The notes beneath the pieces were generated by a model. It was not told the DNA's origin and did no database searches. It saw only the letters and a program-made list of their open reading frames with translations. This document shows, one piece after another, positions 17,568-26,014 of a stretch of DNA of 64,000 nt. The DNA lies in contig JBDKTO010000051.1 in NCBI GenBank assembly GCA_039680175.1, forward strand, positions 42,428 through 106,427, in the 5' to 3' direction. The stretch's first letter is position 1. Every line of letters starts with the position of its first letter. A program made the position numbers and the translations under genes. The DNA comes from Veillonellales bacterium (lineage in GTDB: Bacteria; Bacillota; Negativicutes; JAAYSF01).

Positions 17568-19439
17568 ATGAAATGCAAAGTGATGCTTGTTCCTATTGAT
17601 CCGGTTCATGATATCGGGTTAAAAATGATCGCCAGAGGTTTGATAGAGAAAGGTCATGAAATCATAATGCTGCCGCCGGATCTAGCGATGGAAGAAATCG
17701 TCGAGCAAGTGCTCAGAACAAAAAATGTTGACACACTCTTGATGAGCCGGACGCTGGGCTACGGTGTCGGGGAATTATTGGCCCGCTTTATTGATCTTGT
17801 CGACTCAACAGGAATTCGGGAAAAAGTCAAGATTGGTATCGGCGGAATGGCCATTAGGCCTGAGCTTGCGGCTGAATTGGGCTTTGATGCCGGTTTTGGC
17901 CCCGGGACAACGGTGGAAGAAACAATATGCTTTGTGGAAGGCCGGGAATATACACCTGATACACTGCGAACTCAAAAGGTTAAGCAAGACATGACAGCAG
18001 GGTATGACTACGCCTATCATAGTACGTTAATCGGCGATGAGCTGCATTCCATTACCGATATGATTCTGGACTGGGTCGACGATAAGACATCACCAGGCGT
18101 CGAGCGGGCTAAAGTACGCGATGAACTTTGGGATATAGAAAGATGGCGCAGCCGCCAAGGTAATCCGGAATTTGACAAAGTCTATCCTGGCCTATGCGGC
18201 GAGATCCCTCGCCGCTACTACCAGACAGGTGAATTACATCCCAAGACTCGACGCTTTACAGTCGATGAAGTGCAGGCTTTTGAAAGATATCAAAAAGAAA
18301 CAAAGTCCCGGATGTCAGTAATGAAACTGCAGCATACGCGTAAAAAGCCAATGATATTTAATCAGTACGGTACAGGATGTCCTTTTATGGATATCGGTCA
18401 TGTAATAGCCAGCGAAGCGTGGGGGGCGGATGGTGTAGTTCATTTCGATCCTTCGTGGGGGGCAAGAACGGAAGGGTTTCTGGACGGGTTTTTAACCCAT
18501 CAGGAGGATGGAACAGTTATTACCCCGGCGAACCTTAATCGTATTCATGGGGGATTGGAAAAGTCTACATTGTGGCAGGTTCGGGCGCATCGGGGCCTTA
18601 ATACCCCGGAGACGGTTGTGCTGGCGGGAAAGATAGGCGCTGATTTGACGAAGATTAACATTTGCTATGGGGCGCTGGGGGCCGGCACTGATCCGGAACG
18701 AATGACTGTCGACGGTTATCATTCAATCTTATATGCCGCAAAGTACAATATGCCTTTTGACGTAGTAACAAATGAAGAACTGTGCGGGGTTCCGTCATAC
18801 AAGGCGTTTGCCGGCATGCTGATTGTCGCTGATCTAGCGAGAAGACTTGGCGCCCGGCCCATTTTACAGCCCCTTTTCGCTTATTCGCCGGAAGTGATGA
18901 TTCACGGATATATGGAAGACAACTATATTGATTTCAATGCCGCAAAAGTGTTCGCGTTACGAAGCATTATTAATGCACCTATCTGGCCCGGGGCACCAAT
19001 CGGTTTCTTGACTCATACCGAAGACCGTGTGCAGTCGGCGATGACGACGGCACTGCATACTTGTCTGGGTTCATCACTAGGTGTTGATGCTGTCTCTATT
19101 GCTTCTACTGACGAGGCATATTCCGGCGGGCCGATTACCATTCCGGCCAAAATAGACACACTGCGTGCGGTCGCGGAAAGTCTTCGTTTCATGGGCCAGG
19201 CCCATATTAGAGAGACAGAACAGGCTCAGGTATATGCCGATCGCATGGTAGAGGGTATAAGCCACGTACTCTCCGACATCATCCATTGTGGTGATTTTGT
19301 TACCGCCATTCATGCGGGCCTCCTGGGAAGTAGAGAAGAAGGAGCATATCCGGGACGAACCGGTAAAGGTACAGTAACAATAAAGAAAGGGGTGTATGAA
19401 TATGACAGATCCTTATGCGGCAGGGAAGCTTGTCAGTAA
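17568..19439 (+). CDS. Single-chain adenosylcobalamin-dependent mutase (B12-binding domain fused to glutamate-mutase-like barrel)
   Basis: 623 residues from ATG 17568. Residues about 3-130 form a B12-binding domain: VPIDPVHDIG (D11, H14, D15, G17; the lower-ligand His), then LLMSRTLGYG, IGIGGMAI and FGPGTT, equivalent to the D-x-H-x-x-G...S-x-L...GG pattern of GlmS, with one extra residue between the first Asp and His. The rest (about 210-623) resembles the glutamate mutase barrel subunit GlmE in length and style (FNQYGTGCPFMDIGH, CYGALGAGTDPERMT, GWPAPIG-like segment). Sum equals GlmS plus GlmE. It overlaps the next gene. Predicted to rearrange an amino or hydroxy acid by a radical mechanism; actual substrate unknown. 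Confidence 0.78.
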   Translation: MKCKVMLVPIDPVHDIGLKMIARGLIEKGHEIIMLPPDLAMEEIVEQVLRTKNVDTLLMSRTLGYGVGELLARFIDLVDSTGIREKVKIGIGGMAIRPELAAELGFDAGFGPGTTVEETICFVEGREYTPDTLRTQKVKQDMTAGYDYAYHSTLIGDELHSITDMILDWVDDKTSPGVERAKVRDELWDIERWRSRQGNPEFDKVYPGLCGEIPRRYYQTGELHPKTRRFTVDEVQAFERYQKETKSRMSVMKLQHTRKKPMIFNQYGTGCPFMDIGHVIASEAWGADGVVHFDPSWGARTEGFLDGFLTHQEDGTVITPANLNRIHGGLEKSTLWQVRAHRGLNTPETVVLAGKIGADLTKINICYGALGAGTDPERMTVDGYHSILYAAKYNMPFDVVTNEELCGVPSYKAFAGMLIVADLARRLGARPILQPLFAYSPEVMIHGYMEDNYIDFNAAKVFALRSIINAPIWPGAPIGFLTHTEDRVQSAMTTALHTCLGSSLGVDAVSIASTDEAYSGGPITIPAKIDTLRAVAESLRFMGQAHIRETEQAQVYADRMVEGISHVLSDIIHCGDFVTAIHAGLLGSREEGAYPGRTGKGTVTIKKGVYEYDRSLCGREACQ

Positions 19440-19836
19440 TCCCTATACAAAAAAGAGTGATGTGGCCGGTCCATTGGTTGCAATTCTTGACGGCCGGATG
19501 GAAGACAGGGGCCTTAATTTAATGAAGCCGATTTCTCGCTGTGTTAAAACTTATGATGTGCATGAAATCATTCTTACTGATGAGCAGGAGGCCGGTCCTG
19601 GTAGGAAAGTGAACCGAATTGCTTATTTGGGTTTTTTTGAAGTGGCTGGCGGTGGCGTAATTGTCGCCGGTGATAAAGTACTTCTTGATGATGTTTGTGT
19701 TGGTGTCTTGGCGGGTTTTGATGAGACCCATATGCCCAATCATCTCAATATTGTCATAAAGACAGATAAATTATTAACCGGCGTAGAATGCGGGGCAGGT
19801 TTAGGTAATATAATTACCTTTAAAATAAAAACCTAA
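19402..19836 (+). CDS. Conserved small protein of the mutase operon, 144 residues
   Basis: ATG 19402 is preferred over 19396 because AAAGGGG is then 9 bases away; the gene overlaps the mutase end by 38 bases. No known domain recognised. It is beta-rich with several glycine turns (VAGGGVIVAGDKVLLDDVCVGVLAGFDETHMPNH) and a conserved-looking His/Asn pair. The tight overlap suggests that it acts with the mutase, for example as a second subunit or product-processing enzyme. Confidence 0.75.
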   Translation: MTDPYAAGKLVSNPYTKKSDVAGPLVAILDGRMEDRGLNLMKPISRCVKTYDVHEIILTDEQEAGPGRKVNRIAYLGFFEVAGGGVIVAGDKVLLDDVCVGVLAGFDETHMPNHLNIVIKTDKLLTGVECGAGLGNIITFKIKT

Positions 19837-19857
19837 TATCAATAGGGGAGGAAAAAG

Positions 19858-20316
19858 ATGAGTATTGAAGCTAAGCTGAAAGAGATGGGTCTGGAACTTC
19901 CGTCAGCACCAAAGCCGGTAGCGGCTTATGTTCCAGCCGTAAAGGTTGACGGGTATGTCTACACATCAGGACAGATACCTTTTGTCAATGGCGAATTAAA
20001 GTTTAAAGGTAAAGTAGGCAAGGATCTCGACGAGACACAGGGATATGAGGCGGCTAAATGCTGTGTGTTAAATTGCCTGAGTGTAATTAAAGCACAAATC
20101 GGTGATCTTGACCGTATTGAAAAGGTGATAAAGGTTGTGGGCTTTGTAAGCAGTGCTCCAGGCTTTAATATGCAGCCTAAAATTATTAATGGTGCTTCAG
20201 AACTTTTAGGTCAATTGTTTGGTGAAAAGGGACAGCATGCCAGGTCTGCTGTCGGCGTTAGCGAATTGCCGCTTGATGCTGCCTGCGAAGTAGAATTGAT
20301 TGTAAAGTTTAACTAA
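19858..20316 (+). CDS. RidA family enamine/imine deaminase
   Basis: 152 residues, YjgF/YER057c/UK114 family: N-terminal AAYVPAVKVDGYVYTSGQIPF, and near the C terminus ARSAVGVSELPLDAACEVE holding the Arg (about residue 128) that grips the substrate carboxylate. RidA proteins speed hydrolysis of reactive 2-aminoacrylate-type imines released by PLP enzymes. It lies right before a PLP enzyme, so it probably hydrolyses that enzyme's imine product. Start ATG follows GGGGAGGAAAAAG. Confidence 0.92.
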   Translation: MSIEAKLKEMGLELPSAPKPVAAYVPAVKVDGYVYTSGQIPFVNGELKFKGKVGKDLDETQGYEAAKCCVLNCLSVIKAQIGDLDRIEKVIKVVGFVSSAPGFNMQPKIINGASELLGQLFGEKGQHARSAVGVSELPLDAACEVELIVKFN

Positions 20317-20350
20317 ATATAAATACATAAATAAAGGAGAGGAATTTTCT

Positions 20351-21814
20351 ATGGCTAAATTCAAGTATAAACATCAAATGTATCAACATCTTCTGGCGAA
20401 TACTGCCAATATCTATGCCGATGCCCGGAAGGCTGCTGAAGAACTAAAAATCCCGGCAGATATTAAAGGTAAATTTGGGATGACAGGTGGCATCTCGGGG
20501 TGTCCGGCACCGCTGAGGGACGATATGATAAAAGCAGGCGAAGAAGTATCCCAAAAGGTAATGCCTCTGGCAGGCATGGTTACTCAGATCCGCGAACTGG
20601 TTAAGGATATTTATGGCGACGAATATGACGCTGCTCCGGTTAGTACTTGCGAAGCAGGCCTATGGACGGCTTTTGGTTGTTTGTTTACGCCTCCCAGCCT
20701 TGGCATGGGTGATAACTATCGTGCTCGTTATATAGCGCCTCTGGAAAAACATTTTCATCATCAAGGCGGCTATGGCCGGCCGTTCCCTGCTCGCTATAAA
20801 GATATGCTTGCTGACCGCGGGACTACTCCGGGTGAGCTTGGGGTATATGGCAAGCGCCAAAACAACCTGGATGTCATTGTAGTACCGCTTGCCGGTGCGA
20901 AATACGATGTTCATGGCATCAAATCCCATCCGGTTCCGATGCTGGCGAAAGTTGATCCGAAGCAGGTCTTTGAAGATATGAAAAAATTTGCCGGCATTCA
21001 TGCCAGCATGCTGACTGGTATCGCATCCGTGGGCTATGATACTCCGGGCTACGGTTACGGCGTCCATGAAAAAGATGGTTGCCCAACCTTGCAAAAAATG
21101 TATGCCAAAATTGCCCAGGAATATGGTATTCCGTACGTGATTGATAATGCCTGGGGTGTACCCGGTATTGGCCACGATATCCGTAAATCTGGTGCTGACG
21201 TTATCATCTACAGTATGGATAAGGCCAGCGGTTGTGCTACCAGCGGTCTGATTATTGGAAAAGCAGATGTTATGGTGCCAATCCGTCGTTCATTGGGCTT
21301 CCATGGCGACAGATGGGGTTCAACCGGCTCTTATGGTAAAGCTGCTTTCGTAGGGTTTGATCCCGGGAAAGAAGCACTTGCCTCGCAAATTCAGGCATTG
21401 AAAGTATTGCGGGATAATCCTGGCGTATACACGAATGCAGTTGATGATCTGTATGATGTGGTTGTAGAAGAGTTTGCCAAGATTAATCCCAAACTTAAAA
21501 CAGGCATCGTCATCAGTAAATCCTATAATTCCCGTGCAGTTGAAGTTAACTACGAAGGCACTTGGGCGAACGGTGAAATGGGATTGCCGATTTTCTCGAT
21601 TGAAGATATGTATTCTAACACAAACATGTTCCAAAGCGGTATGGCGCAAATGGGCGTAATTCCGACCATTGCTTATGATGGCAACTTATTCTTCTCGCCG
21701 GATCTTGCAACTACCGACAGTAAGGGTAATCTGTTGAAGGATGTTATGAGATATGGTGTTAAGGCTCAGGTTGCTTTAATGGAGATCGTCGCAAAGTATG
21801 CAGGCGTTATCTAA
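20351..21814 (+). CDS. PLP-dependent enzyme, fold type I, unusual subgroup
   Basis: 487 residues. PLP-site features: VIDNAWGVPG (the Asp that pairs with the pyridine nitrogen) and, about 45 residues on, YSMDKASGCATSGL with the candidate Schiff-base Lys near residue 291. STCEAGLWTAFG and the His-rich EKHFHHQGGYGRPFP are unusual. Resembles the SelA/class V aminotransferase branch without matching a known enzyme. Being next to RidA, an elimination or deamination chemistry giving an enamine is likely. AAAGGAGAGG precedes the ATG. Confidence 0.78.
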   Translation: MAKFKYKHQMYQHLLANTANIYADARKAAEELKIPADIKGKFGMTGGISGCPAPLRDDMIKAGEEVSQKVMPLAGMVTQIRELVKDIYGDEYDAAPVSTCEAGLWTAFGCLFTPPSLGMGDNYRARYIAPLEKHFHHQGGYGRPFPARYKDMLADRGTTPGELGVYGKRQNNLDVIVVPLAGAKYDVHGIKSHPVPMLAKVDPKQVFEDMKKFAGIHASMLTGIASVGYDTPGYGYGVHEKDGCPTLQKMYAKIAQEYGIPYVIDNAWGVPGIGHDIRKSGADVIIYSMDKASGCATSGLIIGKADVMVPIRRSLGFHGDRWGSTGSYGKAAFVGFDPGKEALASQIQALKVLRDNPGVYTNAVDDLYDVVVEEFAKINPKLKTGIVISKSYNSRAVEVNYEGTWANGEMGLPIFSIEDMYSNTNMFQSGMAQMGVIPTIAYDGNLFFSPDLATTDSKGNLLKDVMRYGVKAQVALMEIVAKYAGVI

Positions 21815-21855
21815 TTCAGCCGGTTAAAATTCATAATGGATGTAGAGCAGGTATG

Positions 21856-21898
21856 GCAGAGGTATTGAGGACAATCCTTGATGCCTCTGCGTATTTTC
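21856..21898 (+). terminator. Terminator after the mutase operon
   Basis: GCAGAGG (21856-21862) pairs with CCTCTGC (21884-21890), with a further TTGAGGA/TCCTTGA-like inner stem, followed by a T-rich GTATTTTC. It ends the mutase-RidA-PLP enzyme transcript. Confidence 0.65.
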
Positions 21899-22191
21899 AA
21901 AACAGCCGCTGGATGAGGAAAAGAGTAGAATCTTTAGGGCAGACTATATTGATGCCCCAACAGTTCTAGCTGAATCTAGCTGGAATTTCCCGCGACCTGG
22001 GCGAAACGATAGCAGGTATTGAAATCTCCACCATTCCGGCTAATGAACAGATGCAAGAACGTGGTTGAGAAGTAAAATTGAATGATTATTATCAAGAATA
22101 ATTGAAGAAGGCAGGAAATAATCAGCTTCGAGGCGAATCCACAAATATCTAGGTTTGTCTACTCGCGATTGTTCGTACGGAGGTTGGATCA
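21899..22191 (+). other. Gap with a possible decayed gene
   Basis: No intact gene. From about 21967 a frame reads LNLAGISRDLGETIAGIEI and STIPANEQMQERG before stops; the composition looks coding but is interrupted, so this may be a pseudogene remnant. Family not recognised. Confidence 0.3.
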
Positions 22192-22926
22192 TTGTTAAGC
22201 AATAAGGAAAAAATAGAACGGGATATTTTGCGGATTGTTCGCGATGCTAAAAAGCCGATTGGTTGTGGAATTATTAGCACGCTGCTGCAGGCCGAGGGGT
22301 ATAGTGTCAGTGAGGCTACTGTTGGTAGAGTATTACGGGATTTAGACAATATGGACTATACGGAAAAAGCTGGGTATCAAGGCCGGACGTTATCTTGTAC
22401 CGGCGAAAAGCGGTTGATTGAACTTTGTAAGGAAGAACGACGGCTGCAATGGGGCGTAGAGTTCGCCGAGGCGCTGCAGGGACATACGAAAGAGCAGCTA
22501 TTGGAAGTCCTTGTGGCCCGGAGGGCGATAGAAAGTGAGCTGGCCGCCCTGGCCGCACAAAATGCTACTTCAGAGCAGTGCTCCATATTGCAGCAGATTT
22601 TGCAATGTCAGCGTACTACTACTGACTTTGGCGGCACTACGGCTCAGGAGGATATCGAATTTCACGCTGCAATTGCACAAATGTCAGGCAATGCCGTGCT
22701 TAAAGCGGCCATTGCTCTCATTCGCCAGGATACACAGCTGTCACCGGTATTGGAATATATCCGTAAACGGGTGCATAGTGTGGTGTTTATTGATCATCAA
22801 AAGATATATCAGAGTATAAATGACAGGAATTCCCCTGCAGCCAGAGAGGCTATGATTCAACATATTAACAATCTGATTCATGATGTTGAGTCTTATTGGG
22901 AAAATACGCTATCAGATGAGACTTGA
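22192..22926 (+). CDS. Chimeric regulator: NrpR-like winged helix plus FCD ligand domain
   Basis: 244 residues from TTG 22192 (ACGGAGG upstream). Residues about 5-75 read as a winged helix of the ribonuclease R/NrpR type (RDILRIVRDAKKPIGCGIIS, then SEATVGRVLRDL). Residues about 95-235 look like the all-helical FCD domain of FadR-type GntR regulators (VARRAIESELAALAA, QEDIEFHAAIAQMSGN, with metal-binding Asp/His), which binds carboxylic acids. That domain pairing is unusual. Placed between the PLP enzyme and the KamB-like gene, it most likely controls the island through the TCATC-AAA-GATGA sites. Confidence 0.8.
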   Translation: MLSNKEKIERDILRIVRDAKKPIGCGIISTLLQAEGYSVSEATVGRVLRDLDNMDYTEKAGYQGRTLSCTGEKRLIELCKEERRLQWGVEFAEALQGHTKEQLLEVLVARRAIESELAALAAQNATSEQCSILQQILQCQRTTTDFGGTTAQEDIEFHAAIAQMSGNAVLKAAIALIRQDTQLSPVLEYIRKRVHSVVFIDHQKIYQSINDRNSPAAREAMIQHINNLIHDVESYWENTLSDET

Positions 22927-23084
22927 TCCAGGGGGGTGACTCCAGCTGAATAAGGGTGAGATGTTGTTAGCTCATTGAGAAGGTCCTTTTGCTACAGGCT
23001 GCGTAGTTGCTGCCGCCATTATGCGAAAGTATTCTTAATGAGCTATTCTTTTACGGTAGTGCCAAAAAATTCATTGGGCAGGTG

Positions 23085-24209
23085 ATGACAATATTTACTG
23101 AACTCACACTTGGATTGGCCGGGACTGCTAAAAACACGGGAAAGACGACCACTGCGGCAACTATCATTGAAGAAATCAGATCCCGGGGTATCGCTTTATA
23201 TTTAACAAGTATTGGTTTTGACGGCGAAACCGTTGATAACATAACCGGTCTGCCTAAGCCTAAGCTTTGGGTTGAACCGGGAGATATCGTTGTAACAGCC
23301 GAAAGGTGTATCGGTATCAGTACAGCGAAACTGAAAAAAATAGAGGACACCGGCATTACTAATCCTTTGGGAAAGATATACATTACTCAGGTGAGACAAC
23401 GCGGGTTAGTGGTTACTGCCGGTCCGAACAAAAGCAGCGAACTGTGTAGGATCATGGATATACTGCGACGCTTAGGTCCGGCAGTAACGATTGTCGACGG
23501 GGCATTAAACCGCATGGCTCCCATGATAAAAACGGATGGATTTGTATTATCTACAGGGGCATCAAGAACGCCGAATATTGAACAGTTGGCCCAGGAAACG
23601 GGCTTGATTTGGAATCTCTGCAATCTTGTAAAGGTACCTAGAGCCGGTGAACTGGCTGAACAGAGAATTGATAAAATTACTCTTCTGGACGGCAGTCTGA
23701 AAGAGGTGGCATCATGTCCGGCTTCTTCCTTACTCAATGAGGCTGAAGTTGCGAGTTTGTTTGCACAACCGATAAAGGACGGGTATTATCTTTACATACC
23801 CGGAATTATTGGGGAGAAAGCATTGCACAGCGTGTATGAAAAGCTGGCAGGTCTGCATCGACGACTGATTTTGGCTTTTGCAGATCCGATCAAATTATTG
23901 GTATTTGGCAATCCGGCAGCTTATTATCAATTGCTTATGCAGCTTGAAGAAATAGGCGTATTTGTTGGAGTTGTAAAACGTATTCCGCTGTTAGCGATTA
24001 CGGTCAATCCGTTTTATCCCGAATATAGGTGGAATGACAATCGCTATAGTCCGGCATTTGTGGATCTTATTCGCTTGCAAGTTTCGATTCAAAACAGCGT
24101 TAGGGTACCGGTATACAATGTAGTCCGGCAAGGCGGCAAGGAACTTGTAGATCAGCTTTTAACCAATGCCCGGCGATGGGAGAGTCCGTCGACTATAACC
24201 TTTACATAA
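23085..24209 (+). CDS. KamB-like P-loop protein, probable B12-mutase reactivase subunit
   Basis: 374 residues from ATG 23085 (GGCAGGTG upstream; an earlier TTG at 23007 is possible). P-loop GTAKNTGKTTT at residues 13-23 has the G-x5-GKT spacing seen in dethiobiotin-synthetase-type ATPases and in KamB. It is followed by LYLTSIGFDGETVD, EPGDIVVTAERC, KIEDTGITNPLGK and LGPAVTIVDGALNR, all of which match what I recall of KamB, a reactivating factor of lysine 5,6-aminomutase. No KamC/MutS-like partner is in the window. Role as reactivase of the fused mutase is inferred. Confidence 0.7.
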   Translation: MTIFTELTLGLAGTAKNTGKTTTAATIIEEIRSRGIALYLTSIGFDGETVDNITGLPKPKLWVEPGDIVVTAERCIGISTAKLKKIEDTGITNPLGKIYITQVRQRGLVVTAGPNKSSELCRIMDILRRLGPAVTIVDGALNRMAPMIKTDGFVLSTGASRTPNIEQLAQETGLIWNLCNLVKVPRAGELAEQRIDKITLLDGSLKEVASCPASSLLNEAEVASLFAQPIKDGYYLYIPGIIGEKALHSVYEKLAGLHRRLILAFADPIKLLVFGNPAAYYQLLMQLEEIGVFVGVVKRIPLLAITVNPFYPEYRWNDNRYSPAFVDLIRLQVSIQNSVRVPVYNVVRQGGKELVDQLLTNARRWESPSTITFT

Positions 24210-24221
24210 AGTGAAGAATAA

Positions 24222-24279
24222 TTTTCAGCCCGCGCTAACGGTTCCGGACTGCAGAGGTGACAGTGGGAGGACGGCTGAA
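24222..24279 (+). other. Imperfect hairpin downstream of the KamB-like gene
   Basis: TTTCAGCC at 24222-24229 pairs with GGCTGAAA at 24272-24279, enclosing a GC-rich interior that can form another small stem (ACTG...CAGT). No T run follows. It could terminate the KamB-like transcript or be a structured leader; nothing known recognised. Confidence 0.35.
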
Positions 24280-24360
24280 ATAAAATTTGACACCTAGATT
24301 CCAGAATACATTTCTAGGAGATATTAGGAAGGCTTCATATATTTTTAAGGACAAAATTGA

Positions 24361-24389
24361 TTGTCAATACAATTAGATTGTGCTAAAAT
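24361..24389 (+). promoter_or_regulatory. Sigma-A promoter of the fumarase genes
   Basis: TTGTCA at 24361-24366, 17-base spacer, TAAAAT at 24384-24389. The transcript would start near 24396, 25 bases before the fumarase alpha-subunit ATG. Confidence 0.8.
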
Positions 24390-24420
24390 GAACATAGATT
24401 TGAGTAACAGGAGGGATGAT

Positions 24421-25263
24421 ATGCGTACAATTGAGGTTGAACAAATTACTCAGGCAATAGCAAAAATGTGCATAAATGCCTGCTATTATTTGTCTGAGGA
24501 TGTTTATGAAGCTTTAGTCGCAAGTAAAGACACAGAAGAATCTCCACTAGGGCGAGATGTTCTTGACCAAATTGTCAAAAATGCTGATATTGCCAGAAAT
24601 GAAGACAGACCAATTTGTCAGGATACCGGGATGACGGTCGTCTTTATGGAAATTGGACAAGATGTTCATTTTGTTGGCGGGAATCTTGTAGATGCTGTAA
24701 ATGCCGGTGTGGCGAAGGGCTATACCGAAGGTTATTTGCGCAAATCAGTAGTAGCTGAGCCGCTGTTTGATCGAAAAAATACTACCAATAATACTCCTGC
24801 CGTATTACATATTAGTATCGTGCCTGGCGACAAAGTAAAGATCAAGCTGGCACCAAAGGGTTTCGGCAGCGAAAATAAAAGCGGTTTGCAGATGCTGGTT
24901 CCGGCTGACGGTGTAGAAGGCGTTAAAAAAGTAGTTTTGGACGTCGTTAAACATGCCGGAATGAATCCCTGTCCGCCGATGATAGTGGGTGTTGGTATCG
25001 GTGGAACTATGGAAAAAGCCGCTATTTTGTCGAAAAAGGCATTGGTTCGTTCCATTAAAAAACGGAACGAGCATCCTCAATACGCCAAATTAGAGCAAGA
25101 GTTACTGGAAATGATCAATAAAACAGGTATTGGGCCTCAGCTAGGCGGTACGACTACCGCTTTGGCTGTAAATATTGAATGGTATCCTACGCACATTGCC
25201 GGGTTGCCGGTTTCTGTGAATATCAGTTGCCACGCTACAAGGCATGCTGAGATTGAGTTATAA
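24421..25263 (+). CDS. Fumarate hydratase class I, alpha subunit
   Basis: 280 residues from ATG 24421 (AGGAGGGATGAT upstream). N-terminal half of the Fe-S dependent fumarase/tartrate dehydratase family: ICQDTGMTVVF holds one cluster Cys, and MNPCPPMIVGVGIGGT and ISCHATRH carry the others. Acts with the beta subunit encoded next. In this context it interconverts malate and fumarate ahead of the succinate dehydrogenase/fumarate reductase. Two-gene fumarases are standard in Negativicutes and Clostridia. Confidence 0.95.
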   Translation: MRTIEVEQITQAIAKMCINACYYLSEDVYEALVASKDTEESPLGRDVLDQIVKNADIARNEDRPICQDTGMTVVFMEIGQDVHFVGGNLVDAVNAGVAKGYTEGYLRKSVVAEPLFDRKNTTNNTPAVLHISIVPGDKVKIKLAPKGFGSENKSGLQMLVPADGVEGVKKVVLDVVKHAGMNPCPPMIVGVGIGGTMEKAAILSKKALVRSIKKRNEHPQYAKLEQELLEMINKTGIGPQLGGTTTALAVNIEWYPTHIAGLPVSVNISCHATRHAEIEL

Positions 25264-25279
25264 GGAGGTGTAAAGTGTA

Positions 25280-25837
25280 ATGGCAGAAAAAATTCGTATT
25301 ACCACTCCGTTAACCGAGGAAGCGGCTCGCAAACTGAAAGCCGGTGACAGCGTGCTCATTAGCGGAATTGTTTATAGCGCGCGTGATGCTGCGCATAAGC
25401 GCATGGTAGAGGCTTTGGATCGGGGCGAAAAATTACCGGTTGATTTAACGAATCAAATTGTTTATTATCTTGGACCTACTCCGGCTAAACCGGGCAACCC
25501 GATTGGATCGGCAGGCCCGACTACTTCCGGACGTATGGATGCGTACGCTCCTAAGATTATTGAACAAGGATTAAAGGGGATGATTGGCAAAGGTTCCCGT
25601 TCGACAGCAGTAGTTGATGCGATGAAAAAGCACGGCGCTGTTTATTTTGCTGCTGTTGGCGGTGCTGCTGCCTTAATTTCCAAATGTATAAAAAAATATG
25701 ACGTACTGGCATATGATGACCTTGGCCCGGAAGCGATTGCCGCTTTGACGGTGGAGGATTTTCCGGCAATTGTTGTTATCGACAGCGAGGGCAACAACTT
25801 CTATGAAGAAGGCCAAAAACCGTACCGTAAGATTTAG
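25280..25837 (+). CDS. Fumarate hydratase class I, beta subunit
   Basis: 185 residues; the C-terminal domain of class I fumarase. YYLGPTPAKPGNPIGSAGPTTSGRMD and KHGAVYFAAVGGAAAL are hallmark segments that form part of the substrate site. GGAGGTG precedes the ATG and the gap to the alpha gene is 16 bases. A strong hairpin terminator follows, so the pair has its own transcript. Confidence 0.95.
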   Translation: MAEKIRITTPLTEEAARKLKAGDSVLISGIVYSARDAAHKRMVEALDRGEKLPVDLTNQIVYYLGPTPAKPGNPIGSAGPTTSGRMDAYAPKIIEQGLKGMIGKGSRSTAVVDAMKKHGAVYFAAVGGAAALISKCIKKYDVLAYDDLGPEAIAALTVEDFPAIVVIDSEGNNFYEEGQKPYRKI

Positions 25838-25864
25838 GGTAGGCTGTCCCATTATTTGGTCATT

Positions 25865-25917
25865 GCATCTGTTTTGAAACAATGAATATTGAGTTTTAAA
25901 ACAGATGTGTTTTTTTG
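25865..25917 (+). terminator. Terminator after fumarase genes
   Basis: GCATCTGTTTTGAAAC pairs with GTTTTAAAACAGATGT (two non-Watson-Crick positions), followed by seven T. A partial repeat of the arm (CAAAACAGATGG) lies just downstream at about 25938. Confidence 0.85.
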
Positions 25918-26014
25918 ATTTTAATTGGACAAAGTCAAAACAGATGGTCTATGATTTGCGGCAGGGGGGTGGTACCCTGTATTTTGCCACCGAAATATTA
26001 CAGGAGGTACAAGC

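Noticed and set aside
24361..24420. Upstream TTG start for the fumarase alpha subunit
   Set aside because: That TTG is the -35 box of the promoter; ATG 24421 follows AGGAGGGATGAT and gives the normal length.
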